A DNA stretch of 64,000 nt from Symsagittifera roscoffensis (taxonomy: Eukaryota; Xenacoelomorpha; Acoela; Convolutidae), in contig NC_087067.1 of NCBI RefSeq assembly GCF_963678635.1, positions 32,340,401 to 32,404,400 of the forward strand, read 5' to 3'. Made by a program: the position numbers and the translations under genes. Positions 11,501-22,032 of this stretch are shown in pieces. Positions within the stretch are counted from its first letter, which is position 1. Each line of letters opens with the position of its first letter. The notes under the pieces were generated by a model. The model saw only the letters and a list, made by a program, of their open reading frames with translations, searched no databases and was not told the DNA's origin.

Positions 11501-11882
11501 CCGTTAGCAGTCGAAACGCTCGGGGGTTGGTCCGCTTTAGCTATCAAAACCCTCAAGTCAGTTGCTATCCTCGCTGATGCCAGACTTTCTGGTTCACGTG
11601 ATGCTCGTGTTGCCCCAGTTCGCCCTCTCCAGAGCCTCTCAGTGTGCCTCATGAGAGGAAACGCCACTATGATTGTCAGCCGGGCCATCTAGTCTTGTGC
11701 AGTTTGTTACGTTTTTTGCATTCCCAATTCTGGTGCTCCTTTGTTCCTTTGCTGTTAGCGCATTCCCCCTCTCTTTTCAATCCTCAATGATTCATCCCAC
11801 ATTTGTTGTTTGTTTTGTATATGTAAGCAATTTTTATTATCGTATATTATTTTTATTTTACTAACTGTTATATTAATTCAAA
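8534..11882 (+). mobile_element. RLE-type non-LTR retrotransposon with 2A and chromo-barrel-like N-terminus
   Basis: A 3.35-kb element with an 11-bp target duplication. It has one long coding region starting only 32 bp from the 5' end and a 3' UTR of about 190 bp without a clear poly(A) tail. It encodes RT followed by a restriction-like endonuclease, as in the early-branching non-LTR clades (CRE/R2/NeSL/R4/Utopia type), but has no N-terminal zinc fingers or APE domain. Compared with the surrounding AT-rich DNA the coding part is noticeably richer in G and C. It looks full length and young apart from one frameshift. The exact clade cannot be fixed without a tree. Confidence 0.88.
8566..11692 (+). 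pseudogene. RT-RLE polyprotein, one frameshift (2A, chromo-barrel-like, RT, PD-(D/E)XK)
   Basis: About 1,040 codons in two frames, joined at a G-run (10128-10133) that carries one G too many for the conserved QQGDPLGP motif. Order: a hydrophobic leader ending in a 2A-like motif DIEINPGP (residues 9-16), predicted to make the ribosome skip between G15 and P16; a chromo-barrel/Tudor-knot-like segment at about 34-82 (HFRGWNKSYDSWV); RT with KGGVRPIAVGEVLRRL, motif A VDFENAF, motif B QQGDP and motif C YLDD in the second frame; a Cys/His cluster (RCPAC...GDHAVAC), then RHD and the nuclease core RPGDIFIP...FDVTVTSP. All RT and nuclease signature residues I can see are intact. The frameshift could be a mutation or a homopolymer read error. 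Confidence 0.85.
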
Positions 11883-11893
11883 ATTTTGTAACA
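11883..11893. repeat. 11-bp target-site duplication, right copy
   Basis: ATTTTGTAACA, identical to 8523-8533, marks the 3' border of the RLE element. Penelope arm sequence continues from 11894. Confidence 0.85.
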
Positions 11894-12010
11894 TTTTAAA
11901 ACATTTTGTCACAAATTTCTGAGAGTTTTCTTCATTTTTATTTTCACATTTTCGTTTTGTGGCTAATTTTTATGCTAACATGTAAGTTGTTTCAAAATTT
12001 TGTTGTTTTA
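11894..12010 (+). repeat. Left inverted arm of Penelope composite, second half
   Basis: Reverse complement, with only a few differences, of about 13429-13545. It includes CATTTTCGTTTTGTGGCTAA and ATGCTAACATGTAAGTTG. It directly continues the block interrupted at 8533. Confidence 0.88.
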
Positions 12011-12045
12011 GCCAGAATTTTTCGATTCTGGAACTATAGCCTTAG
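12001..12045. repeat. 45-bp inverted repeat, left arm
   Basis: This is the reverse complement of 12203-12247 with one mismatch. Starting TGTTGTTTTAGCCAG, it brackets the plus-strand GIY-YIG remnant. The outer 10 bp also belong to the larger Penelope arm. Confidence 0.9.
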
Positions 12046-12088
12046 TTCCAGAAACTGCTCACTTTGTAAGCCTGAGTTTAATTGGAAA

Positions 12089-12211
12089 ATAATCGACCAG
12101 GCGTCCAGCAGCATCAAGTTACTTACATTAGAGGCGCTGCACATTAGGAAAGAGAGACCGGCAATTAACACGCGCCACGAGTTTAGAAGTAGGGAGCTGA
12201 CACTAAGGCTA
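12089..12211 (+). pseudogene. Plus-strand GIY-YIG endonuclease tail (Penelope-like remnant)
   Basis: The frame reads KLLTLEALHIRKERPAINTR and continues into RELTLRL. It matches the end of the minus-strand copy (KLLTLEALFISRRRPALNTR, then RHLTVKL). It therefore belongs to a second, inverted Penelope copy that lost its RT and the GIY-YIG catalytic half. The invariant glutamate of GIY-YIG nucleases corresponds to the E of LEAL. It is not a functional gene alone. Confidence 0.85.
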
Positions 12212-12247
12212 TACTTCCAGAATCGAAAAATTCTGGCTAAAACAACA
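12203..12247. repeat. 45-bp inverted repeat, right arm
   Basis: Partner of 12001-12045 (44 of 45 positions complementary, spacer 157 bp). It lies at the junction where the plus- and minus-strand Penelope copies meet. Confidence 0.9.
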
Positions 12248-12283
12248 AAGTGCTAAAAACGGCAGATCAATGTAAAATAAATT

Positions 12284-12320
12284 CCAGAAACGTTTTCGAC
12301 ATAAAAGTCATCATCAGCCA
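12284..12320 (-). ncRNA. Hammerhead-ribozyme-like motif at Penelope 3' end
   Basis: On the minus strand, CTGATGA (12317-12311) is followed by GAC (12309-12307), the loop TTTTAT, GTC (12300-12298) and GAAA (12297-12294). This is the conserved hammerhead core with a 3-bp stem II. The palindrome AAACGTTT (12288-12295) gives only a minimal stem III, as described for Penelope-like hammerheads that act as dimers. I could not find a convincing stem I, so self-cleavage of this copy is doubtful. Confidence 0.45.
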
Positions 12321-12473
12321 ATCTAAAAAACAAAGCACCTGTAAAACCGGAATGGAAATGGATGTGTAGAAATTACAAAAAATGTATAAAAACTAACATT
12401 AAAAAGAATATAAAAAAGCATCAGTTAAGACCCGAGTTTGTCATGTGACTAAAACAAACGGACTTAAAAAACC

Positions 12474-13414
12474 TCACAACTTGACTGTGAGGTGCCGCTG
12501 CCGGTATTCCTCGCGCGTGTTGAGGGCAGGTCTTCTCCTCGAAATAAAAAGCGCTTCTAAGGTCAAAAGTTTATTCGTGTCTAAGCATCTGTCTAAAATT
12601 CTCGCCTCAACTGCAGCCTTGTCTGCTCCGCATTCCTTTAGATAACTACCCACCGGCGCAGAGTCCCTAAGGTGTTCAATTTTTTGGGGGATCAGGTGTC
12701 GGACGGTCTGTCCAACACAGCAGGAATTGCATCCTGGACAACATATCTCATAAACCACCCTACTCGTCAAATGCCCAGGGAAATCTGTTTTCAAAGTGGG
12801 AAGACAGGTTCTGAGTTTGCGGGTCGTGAATATTGTAGAAATACCGCAGTTTTGCAGCCTTTTCGAGAAAAAATATCAGATACTTTTTCTCGATACTCGA
12901 GCCGGATAACTGGTTTCTCGATACTTTCAGGCTTTATTGAGTTGGTTGTTGCTTGTGTGGTCGTGTCCTGGTTTTCCTTGATTTAAAGAAGAGAATCTGT
13001 CACTATGGTTTCATAAAAAGCCGGAGAAAACTGATTTGCTTCCCAATCATTTTTTGCTTTCCTCAAACCTTTATCAAAGGCCTCCCAAGTGGAAGTGGAG
13101 AGATCAATTCTGTGCAAGGTGCCCTGAACAATGTTTCTCTTGTATTTTGTTGGCGCACAGGCGTGAAACCCAAGGGTGAGTCCAGTGTCTGTAGGTTTGC
13201 TGTACCATTCTGTGCTGATAGTACGGCCGGACTGTCTAATAAGCATATCGAGAAAAGGAAGCGTCCCATTGAGCTGTAATTCTATTGTGAACTCCAGGTT
13301 TGGATGTAGCGTATTCACATATGACAACAAGCGATCAATCTCAGCAACCTTGACCGAGCGCAGGATGTCATCTACGTACCTACCAAAATTGTTGCACCGC
13401 AACCACAATTCCAA
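12474..13414 (-). pseudogene. Penelope-like RT C-terminus plus GIY-YIG endonuclease, frameshifted
   Basis: The minus-strand reading begins at the RT active-site region (GRYVDDILRS, the YxDD motif) and runs through LPFLDMLI and the Penelope-typical WYSKPTDTGL. It then shifts frame twice: near 12982, where a TAA ends the first frame, and in the T-run at about 12868-12875. It ends in a GIY-YIG domain (VVYEICCPGC, SCCVGQTVR, KIEHLRD, LEALFI), stopping at 12474. In the GIY-YIG core the canonical YIG tyrosine position reads CCVG, a further degeneration. The RT fingers and palm upstream of YVDD are missing because the 5' region starts at 13429. A dead, 5'-deleted copy. Confidence 0.85.
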
Positions 13415-13428
13415 TAATTATCAAAATA

Positions 13429-13753
13429 AAACAACAAAATTTTGAAACAACTTACATGTTAGCATAAAAATTAGCCACAAAACGAAAATGTGAAAATAAA
13501 AATGAAGGAAACTCTCAGAAATTTGTGAAAAAATGTTTTAAAATGTTACATAATAGTTGTTACATAATTTCAGTGATATTTGTAAAGTTTTGATTGGTTG
13601 AATTTTTAAAACTTTGAAGTAATGATGTGTGTGACACTTTTTATGATCTTTGATCATTTTGTACAGATAGTTTAGAATTTTTAAAACCTGAAGTTGCGTA
13701 AAATGTGCGAAAACGTTTGTTTGAACTTACAATTTTAACGCATTCTCAAGATA
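13429..13753 (-). repeat. Right inverted arm (5' region of the Penelope copy, unoccupied site)
   Basis: A 325-bp block that is the reverse complement of 8324-8533 plus 11894-12010. Here it is uninterrupted, so it records the sequence before the RLE element inserted in the left arm. 13754-13807 is unique and ends at the 17-bp direct repeat. Confidence 0.88.
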
Positions 13754-13807
13754 TATATTTCTTTGGGTGTGTCTGTAGAAAAAAGAAACTTTCCTCGAAA
13801 AACTGAT

Positions 13808-13824
13808 CAAGTCAGAAATGGGCT
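13808..13824. repeat. 17-bp direct repeat, right copy (probable target duplication)
   Basis: CAAGTCAGAAATGGGCT, identical to 7652-7668. It marks the right edge of the Penelope composite. Confidence 0.7.
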
Positions 13825-16069
13825 CCAACCCCTTTGGCCCATATAAAAAAAATTGATAGATTCTCGTGTAACCCCCATATTGCTCTTTTTTGTTGTTATT
13901 TAGACTAAGTCATACTCCACGTTCCATACTTTGCCAGAAAAAAAATTAAGTGGACAAAAACTGCTCAATACATCGAAAATGAACCTTTTCAGAGAAATTC
14001 CTTTAATAAATAAATCATGGCCAACATATGCCAAGTCATTATTCCACAACAATTTTTGGATCAATCGGTCACATAAACGTTCAGCTACAATTAGCAAATG
14101 TTTTGGGACAAGCTGATAACGGTTTCCAGTCAAATTTGTTTTGAAAAAAATCCCAATGGTCGTTTTTTGATCACAAATTTTTCTGGCAGAAACAGAACGT
14201 TGAACTCTCGAATCAAACTGAAGGTGCTCTTATGCAAAACACATTCTTCTTGTCTACTCTTGCTGACTGTTTTGAAACTGAAAAATACCCAAATTTCAAT
14301 TTTTTTTCCATAAAATGTTTGATCTGGTCATTCGAACAAAAGTTGTATGAATTCAGTCAAAAATGGACTTGTAACATTCGCCCGGAAGATACATATTGAC
14401 GGAAAATAAAACTAAGTCCTAAGACGACTGGCTAACGTCTAAACAGAGCTTTACATGTTTTTAACCGTCTCTACCAAGCCAGTACTTTCGGTGGTCTTTC
14501 TAACATCGGGTCGACAAAAAACGTTACTGCTTTCGGCTTCGGTCAAAACACTCAAATTAACTTAATTACATGCAGAAATAGTGAGCTCAGGGCTGGGTCT
14601 TAGTATCCTAAGACCGCGAGATCACTCCTAAAATCAGGGCTACTACTATTTATTGAATTATTATTGTTTTTGTTCAGTAGATAAAAATCATCATCTCCAT
14701 CGAAAATGGATCAACCCTTTCCCCCAACTCCTAGCTTCTCATCCTAACAAAATGAATTCAGATGTTAATTAAATTCAACTCGGGAAATGACAGGGAAGCT
14801 AAAAGTTTATATAAGTTAATAAAAGTTCCAGTCCCGAGACCCCTCCGGATTCCTAAAATCGGGGAAATAAGGATCTTATTCTCCTTCCGGAAGGCTGGTT
14901 TTCCACCCTTTACCGTTGTTCGCAACGGCCTTGCAGCTATTGTAGCGACACAATAGTTGCAACTCGGAGCGGTCTCTGCTACTTCTGCAATTCTTCGTTG
15001 TTTTTCAACCACAATTCTCGTTGTTCTCGCTATCGCAACTAATGTTGTTGTGTTTTTCTTCCGGTTTTCTGCCAAAATGGCCGTTTCTGACCTTTCTCAG
15101 AAATATGACGTCATACTTCGAATTTTTAAAATTTCAAAACACCAGAATATCTTGACCTTCACCGTTTGACTAATCGTCCCAATAACGCTCGTATTCCTTC
15201 AAAATCGCAAATTCGGAAGGTTCGCTGCTAAAAACTCGAATATGCTGAATCTGCATTTTGGTCCATTCTGGTCGAATGTCACATACTCCCCGGACAGTCC
15301 GGTCAATGTCCTCATTGAATCTCGCAATGTTCGTAAAATAGGTACAGTGTCATCGAACAGAATTTACAAAATGCACGAAATTACTTTTATCCACGTCATA
15401 TCGACTCACTGCAGAATATAAATGGCATCATACTACATTACTATAGCCTTCAATTTCTTTCATTAATCTGCACATTGAGGATATGACCTAAGATAAAACA
15501 TATTTTCCGACTTCCAATGTCAATGCCCTGATTAAAAACTTTTTCTCCTAGATTTAAAAGGTGTTGGTTTGCAGGACAGTCCTGCCAACCAACAAGCTAA
15601 AATTATCCTACTATGCTTCTTCCCTTCGGAAATCTTGCTTGTTATTGTCCTGAATATTAAAACTAAGAATTTCTGTGGTTAGAAAGAACAATGAAACAAT
15701 CTCCCTCTTCGAGAGATTACCCAAGACTTTCATGTCACCACAAAGTGATCAGTTCTCCTAGCTGATTAAAAACAGTCATGCAGGCTGGAATATTTAAATA
15801 TACTCTTTCACTCAAGCCTTTCTAAATAAATAGTAAGTAAGTGTCTCTAAAGCAACAATTTCAAAACTCAACTAAATGTTTCAGTTTTCAATTACAACTT
15901 GGTTGCTTAGTTTCTCACTTGAGTTTTTTCACACTCATAAAACAATTCTGAGTTTTAACTTTTTCTTCATCACTCCTTTGTTTTCTTCTTATTTTGTCGT
16001 TTAGAAGTTCTAAAACGTCTAAATTCTCCTAATTTCGTCTCTTTTTGCATCTCGTTTTTCGGCCTTTTG
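13825..16069. other. Intergenic region without recognised genes
   Basis: Only short, mutually overlapping open frames of 60-105 codons are present (for example 14758-15075 minus), and none shows a domain signature. The part at 14780-15080 is less AT-biased and could be a decayed element. A near-perfect 33-bp palindrome lies at 15562-15594. Confidence 0.5.
15562..15594. repeat. Near-perfect 33-bp palindrome
   Basis: Arms TGTTGGTTTGCAGGAC (15562-15577) and GTCCTGCCAACCAACA (15579-15594) are complementary at 15 of 16 positions around a single central A. No element or gene is recognised around it. It could be the core of a fold-back element or a cruciform. Confidence 0.8.
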
Positions 16070-16627
16070 TCAATGTTCCATCTCTTCCTCCTGTGATACT
16101 GACTCTGCACTTTCAGTTTCTGTGTCTTGCAACACATCATTAGCTATTCTGACGCTGTTGGAAGCAGTCCTCCAACACTTCTGCTCTTCTACCCTCTGTT
16201 TGCAACAAGGTAGGGGATCCACGTTAGATTCTCTGTTCCTGCAGAAGCTGTTGTGGAGGCACAACGTCACATTTCTCTCCAAATCTTCCCTCAACATCTC
16301 TGCCTTCTCCTTTCCACTACGTTCACTTGTCCTGGAAATTTTTTTCACAGCGGTGGTCACTGCATTCCGATGAGTCACGAGAGCTCGCTTGAAAGCTCCT
16401 GCTCCGATGTCCAGCTGATATTCACTGTACACTCTGCTGTGCTTCGACATATGCTTTTTAGCATATTCGTTCAAGCATGCAGTCATGTTAGCTCTGAACA
16501 ATGGCATCAATCGATTTTTTGCCACTATCGTCTTCACTTCCATCGGAATGTTTAGAATCTTGCACATTGTCTCAAAAAGATTTGTCTCATTTGAGCCTGG
16601 TGAATTGAAAAATTCCAACGAGCCCAA
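16070..16627 (-). CDS. Hypothetical helical, charged protein overlapping the array edge
   Basis: A 185-codon frame I do not recognise. The translation is rich in Lys, Arg and Glu, looks largely helical, has a Cys-containing patch (CLHNSFCRN, PLPCCKQR) and ends in an acidic tail (SQEEEMEH). The first residues (MGSLEFF) come from the first U2-array unit, so the listed start is probably not the true one. A pyrimidine-rich tract ending in CAG at about 16597-16610 (minus) may be a splice acceptor, making this the last exon of a gene whose 5' part was cut off by the array. No retroelement signature was seen. Could also be a chance frame. Confidence 0.3.
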   Translation of the reverse strand: MGSLEFFNSPGSNETNLFETMCKILNIPMEVKTIVAKNRLMPLFRANMTACLNEYAKKHMSKHSRVYSEYQLDIGAGAFKRALVTHRNAVTTAVKKISRTSERSGKEKAEMLREDLERNVTLCLHNSFCRNRESNVDPLPCCKQRVEEQKCWRTASNSVRIANDVLQDTETESAESVSQEEEMEH

Positions 16628-17520
16628 AACGACTTCTGTAGCTTCAGTGTTCGTGGAGTAATCATCAGTTGAAATTTTGGGGGGAGCTGAAATTCGGCCA
16701 TTTTGGAAGAAAATTGACCTAAAAGCTAACTTTTAAGTTAGTGCAATTTTTTTTCTTGCATTTTTCATAAAATGGGGTGCTCTCTGCTATCGCAGAGTGC
16801 ATTCAAAGAAAACTTATCAAATAGATTTGAATACTTACCTATTTAATAAGTTTATCACAACAATTAGGGTAAAAGCATCTATCAGTATCCTGGCTGGTAT
16901 TCCACCATATGCCACTAACGTTGAGTGAGCGGCTATCATGCCATAGATGGTCATCTAAGACACCCTGTACATGCTCCGTAGGTTTTGACCAGCCGATTTG
17001 GCCATAAAACTCATTGGGCAAAAAAATTCTGAAAATTGTCAATTTTTCAAATTTTGTTTGAATTGCATAAATTATAACGTGAGCGTGCAAATTTTTACAT
17101 GGTATAAGAGCATATTTCTACTCTCGAGCGAGGGCGAGTGTTTTGAAGGCAATGTACATAGTTATATGCTAGTCAGGATATAAATGGAAGCGGAATTACT
17201 CAAATGCCTAAGGCAGAACCGCAGATTCTGTCTTTGTCCACATCGTTAAGCCCATGTCGTATGTAACGGCACAAACGCAGATGGTTATAATGTAGTCTAC
17301 TGTACTCTCACGATAGATTTACTAGCCAGCAGGGGAGTTTTGTTAGGGCGAAGTATCATTATGGCTACCTCTTTTCAACTTTCCCCCATGACCTTTCATA
17401 AGTTCGTCCGGGAGCAACCCAGCTCTCAACCCAGTCGGATAAATAAAAATTTTTATGATGCGAGCTGTTTTTTCATTGTTGTGTTCAAGGCATGTACCAA
17501 AATTAGGAAAAGGTTTAGTT

Positions 17521-17706
17521 ATCGCTTCTCGGCCTTTTGGCTAAGATCATGTGTAGTATCTGTCTTGTCAGCTTAATATCTGGCATGCTGGGCATTGCCT
17601 GGCACCAATTTTAAACTGATTTTTACTTCCCGAGTTGACACCGAGGCTTGCTTCAGTTGACTCACGGATTGTCCCGGTCTTACACTACCATCGGAAGCAG
17701 TCCACC
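17521..17706 (+). ncRNA. U2 snRNA copy 1 (186 nt, variant)
   Basis: Starts ATCGCTTCTCGG and carries GTAGTATCTG. One T is missing after the branch-site region (TGTCTTG), the segment after stem IIb reads CAATTTTAAAC, and stem III has one changed base (GAGGCTTGCTTC). Ends CCACC. Possibly a weak or dead copy. Confidence 0.85.
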
Positions 17707-18966
17707 TGAAAATTCTGAACCCGCACTATGCAATTTACCTTAACAGAGTGAAGATGTCAGTATGAAGAGTCTAATTGAGCCTGGTGAATTGCGCGAACGG
17801 CCATAACTTGCCCAAAAAACTTAGGACTTCCAAATTTTTCTATTTCTATCGTAAGACCATCGTCAAATCTTGGGGGACTGCCAAAATGAACCAATTTTGT
17901 AGAACCAGTTCAAAGTTATGAGTTCTTGAAAGCTCGGTGATGCCAAAAAGTTAAGCCTAATCGAGCGTGGTGCAAAAAACGAAAATTTCAAATATTTTGT
18001 TCTTTTCTGTCTAAACTTTTTTTTTTCAATATTGTATCATAATATTGGACTCAGAAAAATTCCAACGAGCCTAAAACGACTTCTGTAGCTTCAGTGTTCG
18101 TGGAGTAATCATCAGTTGAAATTTTGGGGGGAGCTGAAATTCGGCCATTTTGGAAGAAAATCGACCTAAAAGCTAATTTTTAAGTTAGTGCAATTTTTTT
18201 CTTGCATTTTTCATAAAATGGGGTGCTCTCTGTTGTCGCAGAGTGCATTCAAAGAAACTTATCAAATAGATTTGAAAACTTACCTATTTAATAAGTTTAT
18301 CACAACAATTAGGCTAAAAGCATCTATCAGTATCCAGGCTGGTATTCGACCATATACCACTAACGTTGAGTGAGCGGCTATCATGCCATAGATGGTCATC
18401 TAAGACAACCTGTACACGCTCCGTAGGTTTTGACCAGCCGATTTGGCCATAAAACTCATTGGGCCAAAAAAATTCTGAAAATTGTCAATTTTTCAAATTT
18501 TGTTTGAATTGCATAAATTATAACGTGAGCGTGCAAAATTTTACATGGTATAAGAGCATATTTCTACTCTCGCGCAAGGGCGTGTGTTTTAAAAGTAATG
18601 TACATAGTTATATGCTAGTCAGGATATAAATGGAAGCGGAATTACTCAAATGCCTAAGGCAGAACCGCAGATTCTGTCTTTGTCCACATCGTTAAGCCCA
18701 TGTCGTATGTAACGGCACAAACGCAGATGGTTATAATGTAGTCTACTGTACTCTTACGATAGATTTACTAGCCAGCAGGGGAGTTTTGTTAGGGCGAAGT
18801 GTCATTATGGCTACCTCTTTTCAACTTTCCCCCTTGACCTTTCATAAGTTGGTCCGGGAGCAACCCAGCTCTCAACCCAGTCGGATAAATATAATTTTTT
18901 ATGATGCGAGCTGTTTTTTCATTGTTGTGTTCAAGGCATCTACCAAAATTAGGAAAAGGTTTGGTT

Positions 18967-19153
18967 ATCGCTTCTCGGCCTTTTGGCTAAGATCATGTGT
19001 AGTATCTGTTCTTGTCAGCTTCATATCTGGCATGCTGGGCATAGCCTGGCAACAATATTAAACTGATTTTTACTTCCCGAGTTAACACCGAAGCTTGCTT
19101 CAGTTGACTCACGGATTGTCCCGGTCTTACACTACCATCGGGAGCAGTCCACC
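18967..19153 (+). ncRNA. U2 snRNA copy 2 (187 nt)
   Basis: Full length. Branch-site region and stems IIa, III and IV are intact. The stem IIa loop has CTTCATATC in place of CTTAATATC, shared only with copy 3. Confidence 0.93.
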
Positions 19154-20407
19154 TGAAAATTCTGAACCTGCAAATTACCTTAATAGAGTGAAGATGTCAG
19201 TATGAAGAGTCTAATTGAGCCTGGTGAATTGCGCGAACGGCCATAACTTGCCCAAAAAACTTAAAACTTCCAAATTTTTCTATTTCTATCGTAAGATCAT
19301 CGTCGAATCTTGGGGGACTGAGAAAATGAACCAATTTCGTTGAACCAGTTCAAAGTTATGAGTTCTTGAAAGCTCGGTGATGCCAAAAAGTTAAGCCTAA
19401 TCGAGCGTGGTGCAAAAAACGAAAATTTCAAAATTTTTGTTCTTTTCTGTCTAAATTTTATTTTTTCAATATTGTATCATAATATTGGACTCAAAAAAAT
19501 TCCAACGAGCCCAAAACGACTTCTGTAGCTTCAGTGTTCGTGGAGTAATCATCATTTGAAATTTTGGGGGGAGCTGAAATTCGGCCATTTTGGAAGAAAA
19601 TCGACCTAAAAGCTAACTTTTAAGATAGTGCATTTTTTTTCTTGCAATTTTCATAAAATGGGGTGCTCTCTGCTGTCGCATAGTGCATTCAAAGAAAACT
19701 TATCAAATAGATTTGAATACTTACCTATTTAATAAGTTTATCACAACAATTAGGCTAAAAGCATCTATCAGTATCCTGGCTGGTATTCCACCATATGCCA
19801 CTAACGTTGAGTGAGCGGCTATCATGCCATAGATGGTCATCTAAGACACCCTGTACACGCTCCGTAGGTTTTGACCAGCCGATTTGGCCTTAAAACTCAT
19901 TGGGCCAAAAAAATTCTGAAAATTGTGAAATTTTCAAATATTGTTTGAATTGCATAAATTATAACGTGAGCGTGCAAAATTTTACATGGTATGAGAGCAT
20001 ATTTCTACTCTCGCGCGAGGGCGAGTGTTTTAAAAGTAATGTACATAGTTATATGCTAGTCAGGATATAAATGGAAGCGGAATTACTCAAATGCCTAAGG
20101 CAGAACCGCAGATTCTGTCTTTGTCCACATCGTTAAGCCCATGTCGTATGTAACGGCACAAACGCAGATGGTTATAATGTAGTCTACTGTACTCTTACGA
20201 TAGATTTACTAGCCAGCAGGGGAGTTTTGTTAGGGCGAAGTGTCATTATGGCTACCTCTTTTCAACTTTCCCCCTTGACCTTTCATAAGTTTGTCCGGGA
20301 GCAACCCAGCTCTCAACCCAGTCGGATAAATATAAATTTTTATGATGCGAGCTGTTTTTTCATTGTTGTGTTCAAGGCATCTACCAAAATTAGGAAAAGG
20401 TTTAGTT

Positions 20408-20594
20408 ATCGCTTCTCGGCCTTTTGGCTAAGATCATGTGTAGTATCTGTTCTTGTCAGCTTCATATCTGGCATGCTGGGCATAGCCTGGCAACAATATT
20501 AAACTGATTTTTACTTCCCGAGTTAACACCGAAGCTTGCTTCAGTTGACTCACGGATTGTCCCGGTCTTACACTACCATCGGGAGCAGTCCACC
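20408..20594 (+). ncRNA. U2 snRNA copy 3 (187 nt)
   Basis: Full length and, by eye, identical to copy 2 (same CTTCATATC and GGCAACAATATT changes), so units 2 and 3 are recent duplicates. Confidence 0.93.
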
Positions 20595-21851
20595 TGAAAA
20601 TTCTGAACCTGCAAATTACCTTAATAGAGTGAAGATGTCAGTATGAAGAGTCTAATTGAGCCTGGTGAATTGCGCGAACGGCCATAACTTACCCAAAAAA
20701 CTTAAGACTTCCAAGTTTTTCTATTTCTATCGTAAGACCATTGTCAAATCTTGGGGGACTGAGAAAATGAACCAATTTCGTCGAACTAGTTCAAAGTTAT
20801 GAGTTCTTGAATGCTCGGTGATGCCAAAAAGTTAAGCCTAATCGAGCGTGGTGCAAAAAACGAAAATTTTAAAATTTTTGTTTTTTTTTCTGGCTAAATT
20901 TTATTTTTTCAATAGTGTATCACAATTTTGGACTCAGAACAATTCCAACGAGCCCAAAATAATTTCTGTAGCTTCAGTGTTCCTGGAGTAATCATCAGTT
21001 GAAATTTTGGGGGGAGCTGAAATTCGGCCATTTTGGAAGAAAATCGACCTAAAAGCTAATTTTTAAGTTAGTGCAATTTTTTTTCTTGCATTTTTCCAAA
21101 AAATGTGGTGCTCTCTGCTGTCGCAGAGTGCATTCAAAGAAAACTTATCCAATAGATTTGAATACTTACCTATTTAATAAATTTATCACAACAATTAGGC
21201 TAAAAGCATCTATCAGTATCCTGGCTGGTATTCCACCATATGCCACTAACGTTGAGTGAGCGGCTATCATGCCATAAATGGTCATCTAAGACACCTTGTA
21301 CACGCTCCGTAGGTTTTGACCAGCCGATTTGGCCATAAAACTCATTGGGCCAAAAAATTCTGAAAATTGTCAATTTTTCAAATTTTGTTTGAATTGCATA
21401 AATTATAACGTTAGCGTGCAAAATTTTACATGGTATAAGAGCATATTTCTACTCTCGCGCGAGGGCGAGTGTTTTAAAAGTAATGTACATAGTTATATGC
21501 TAGTCAGGATATAAATGGAAGCGGAATTACTCAAATGCCTAAGGCAGAACCGCAGATTCTGTCTTTGTCCACATCGTTAAGCCCATGTCGTATGTAACGG
21601 CACAAACGCAGATGGCTATAATGTAGTCTACTGTACTCTTACGATAGATTTACTAGCCAGCAGGGGAGTTTTGTTAGGGTGAAGTGTCATTATGGCTACC
21701 TCTTTTCAACTTTCCCCCTTGACCTTTCATAAGTTGGTCCGGGAGCAACCCAGCTCTCAACCCAGTCGGATAAATATAAATTTTTATGATGCGAGCTGTT
21801 TTTTCATTGTTGTGTTCAAGGCATGTAACAAAATTAGGAAAAGGTTTAGTT

Positions 21852-22032
21852 ATCGCTTCTCGGCCTTTTGGCTAAAATCATGTGTAGTATCTGTTCTTGT
21901 CAGCTTAATATCTGGCATGCTGGGCATTGACTGGCACAAATATTAAACTGATATTTACTTCCCGAGTTGACACCGAAGCTTGCTTCAGTTGGGATTGTAC
22001 CGGTCTTACACTACCATCGGGAGCAGTCCACC
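21852..22032 (+). ncRNA. U2 snRNA copy 4 (181 nt, probably defective)
   Basis: GGCTAAAATC replaces GGCTAAGATC in the U6-pairing region. The Sm site reads GATATTTAC in place of GATTTTTAC. Six bases are missing before stem IV, and stem IV is altered (GTACCGG). Likely a pseudogene. Confidence 0.85.

Larger units (their letters stand above)
7669..13807 (-). mobile_element. Composite Penelope-like element, two copies tail to tail
   Basis: The main copy reads on the minus strand: a 5' region (13807-13429), then RT C-terminus and GIY-YIG endonuclease (13414-12474), then a 3' region with a hammerhead-like motif. A second, plus-strand copy on the left shares the same 5' region (8324-8533 continued at 11894-12010) and retains only the end of the GIY-YIG domain (12089-12211). 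Partial copies in direct or inverted order next to a fuller copy are typical of Penelope-like elements (pLTRs). The left arm is split by the RLE element at 8534-11882. Flanking 17-bp repeats suggest both copies arrived together. 7669-8323 has no counterpart in the right arm and no recognisable coding. Confidence 0.75.

Noticed and set aside
8534-11882. The RLE element as a U2-targeting (Utopia-like) element
   Set aside because: It is inserted in a Penelope arm, not in U2, and the clade cannot be fixed by eye.
14758-15075. 105-codon minus-strand frame
   Set aside because: No recognisable domain, overlaps frames on the other strand, and composition looks non-coding.
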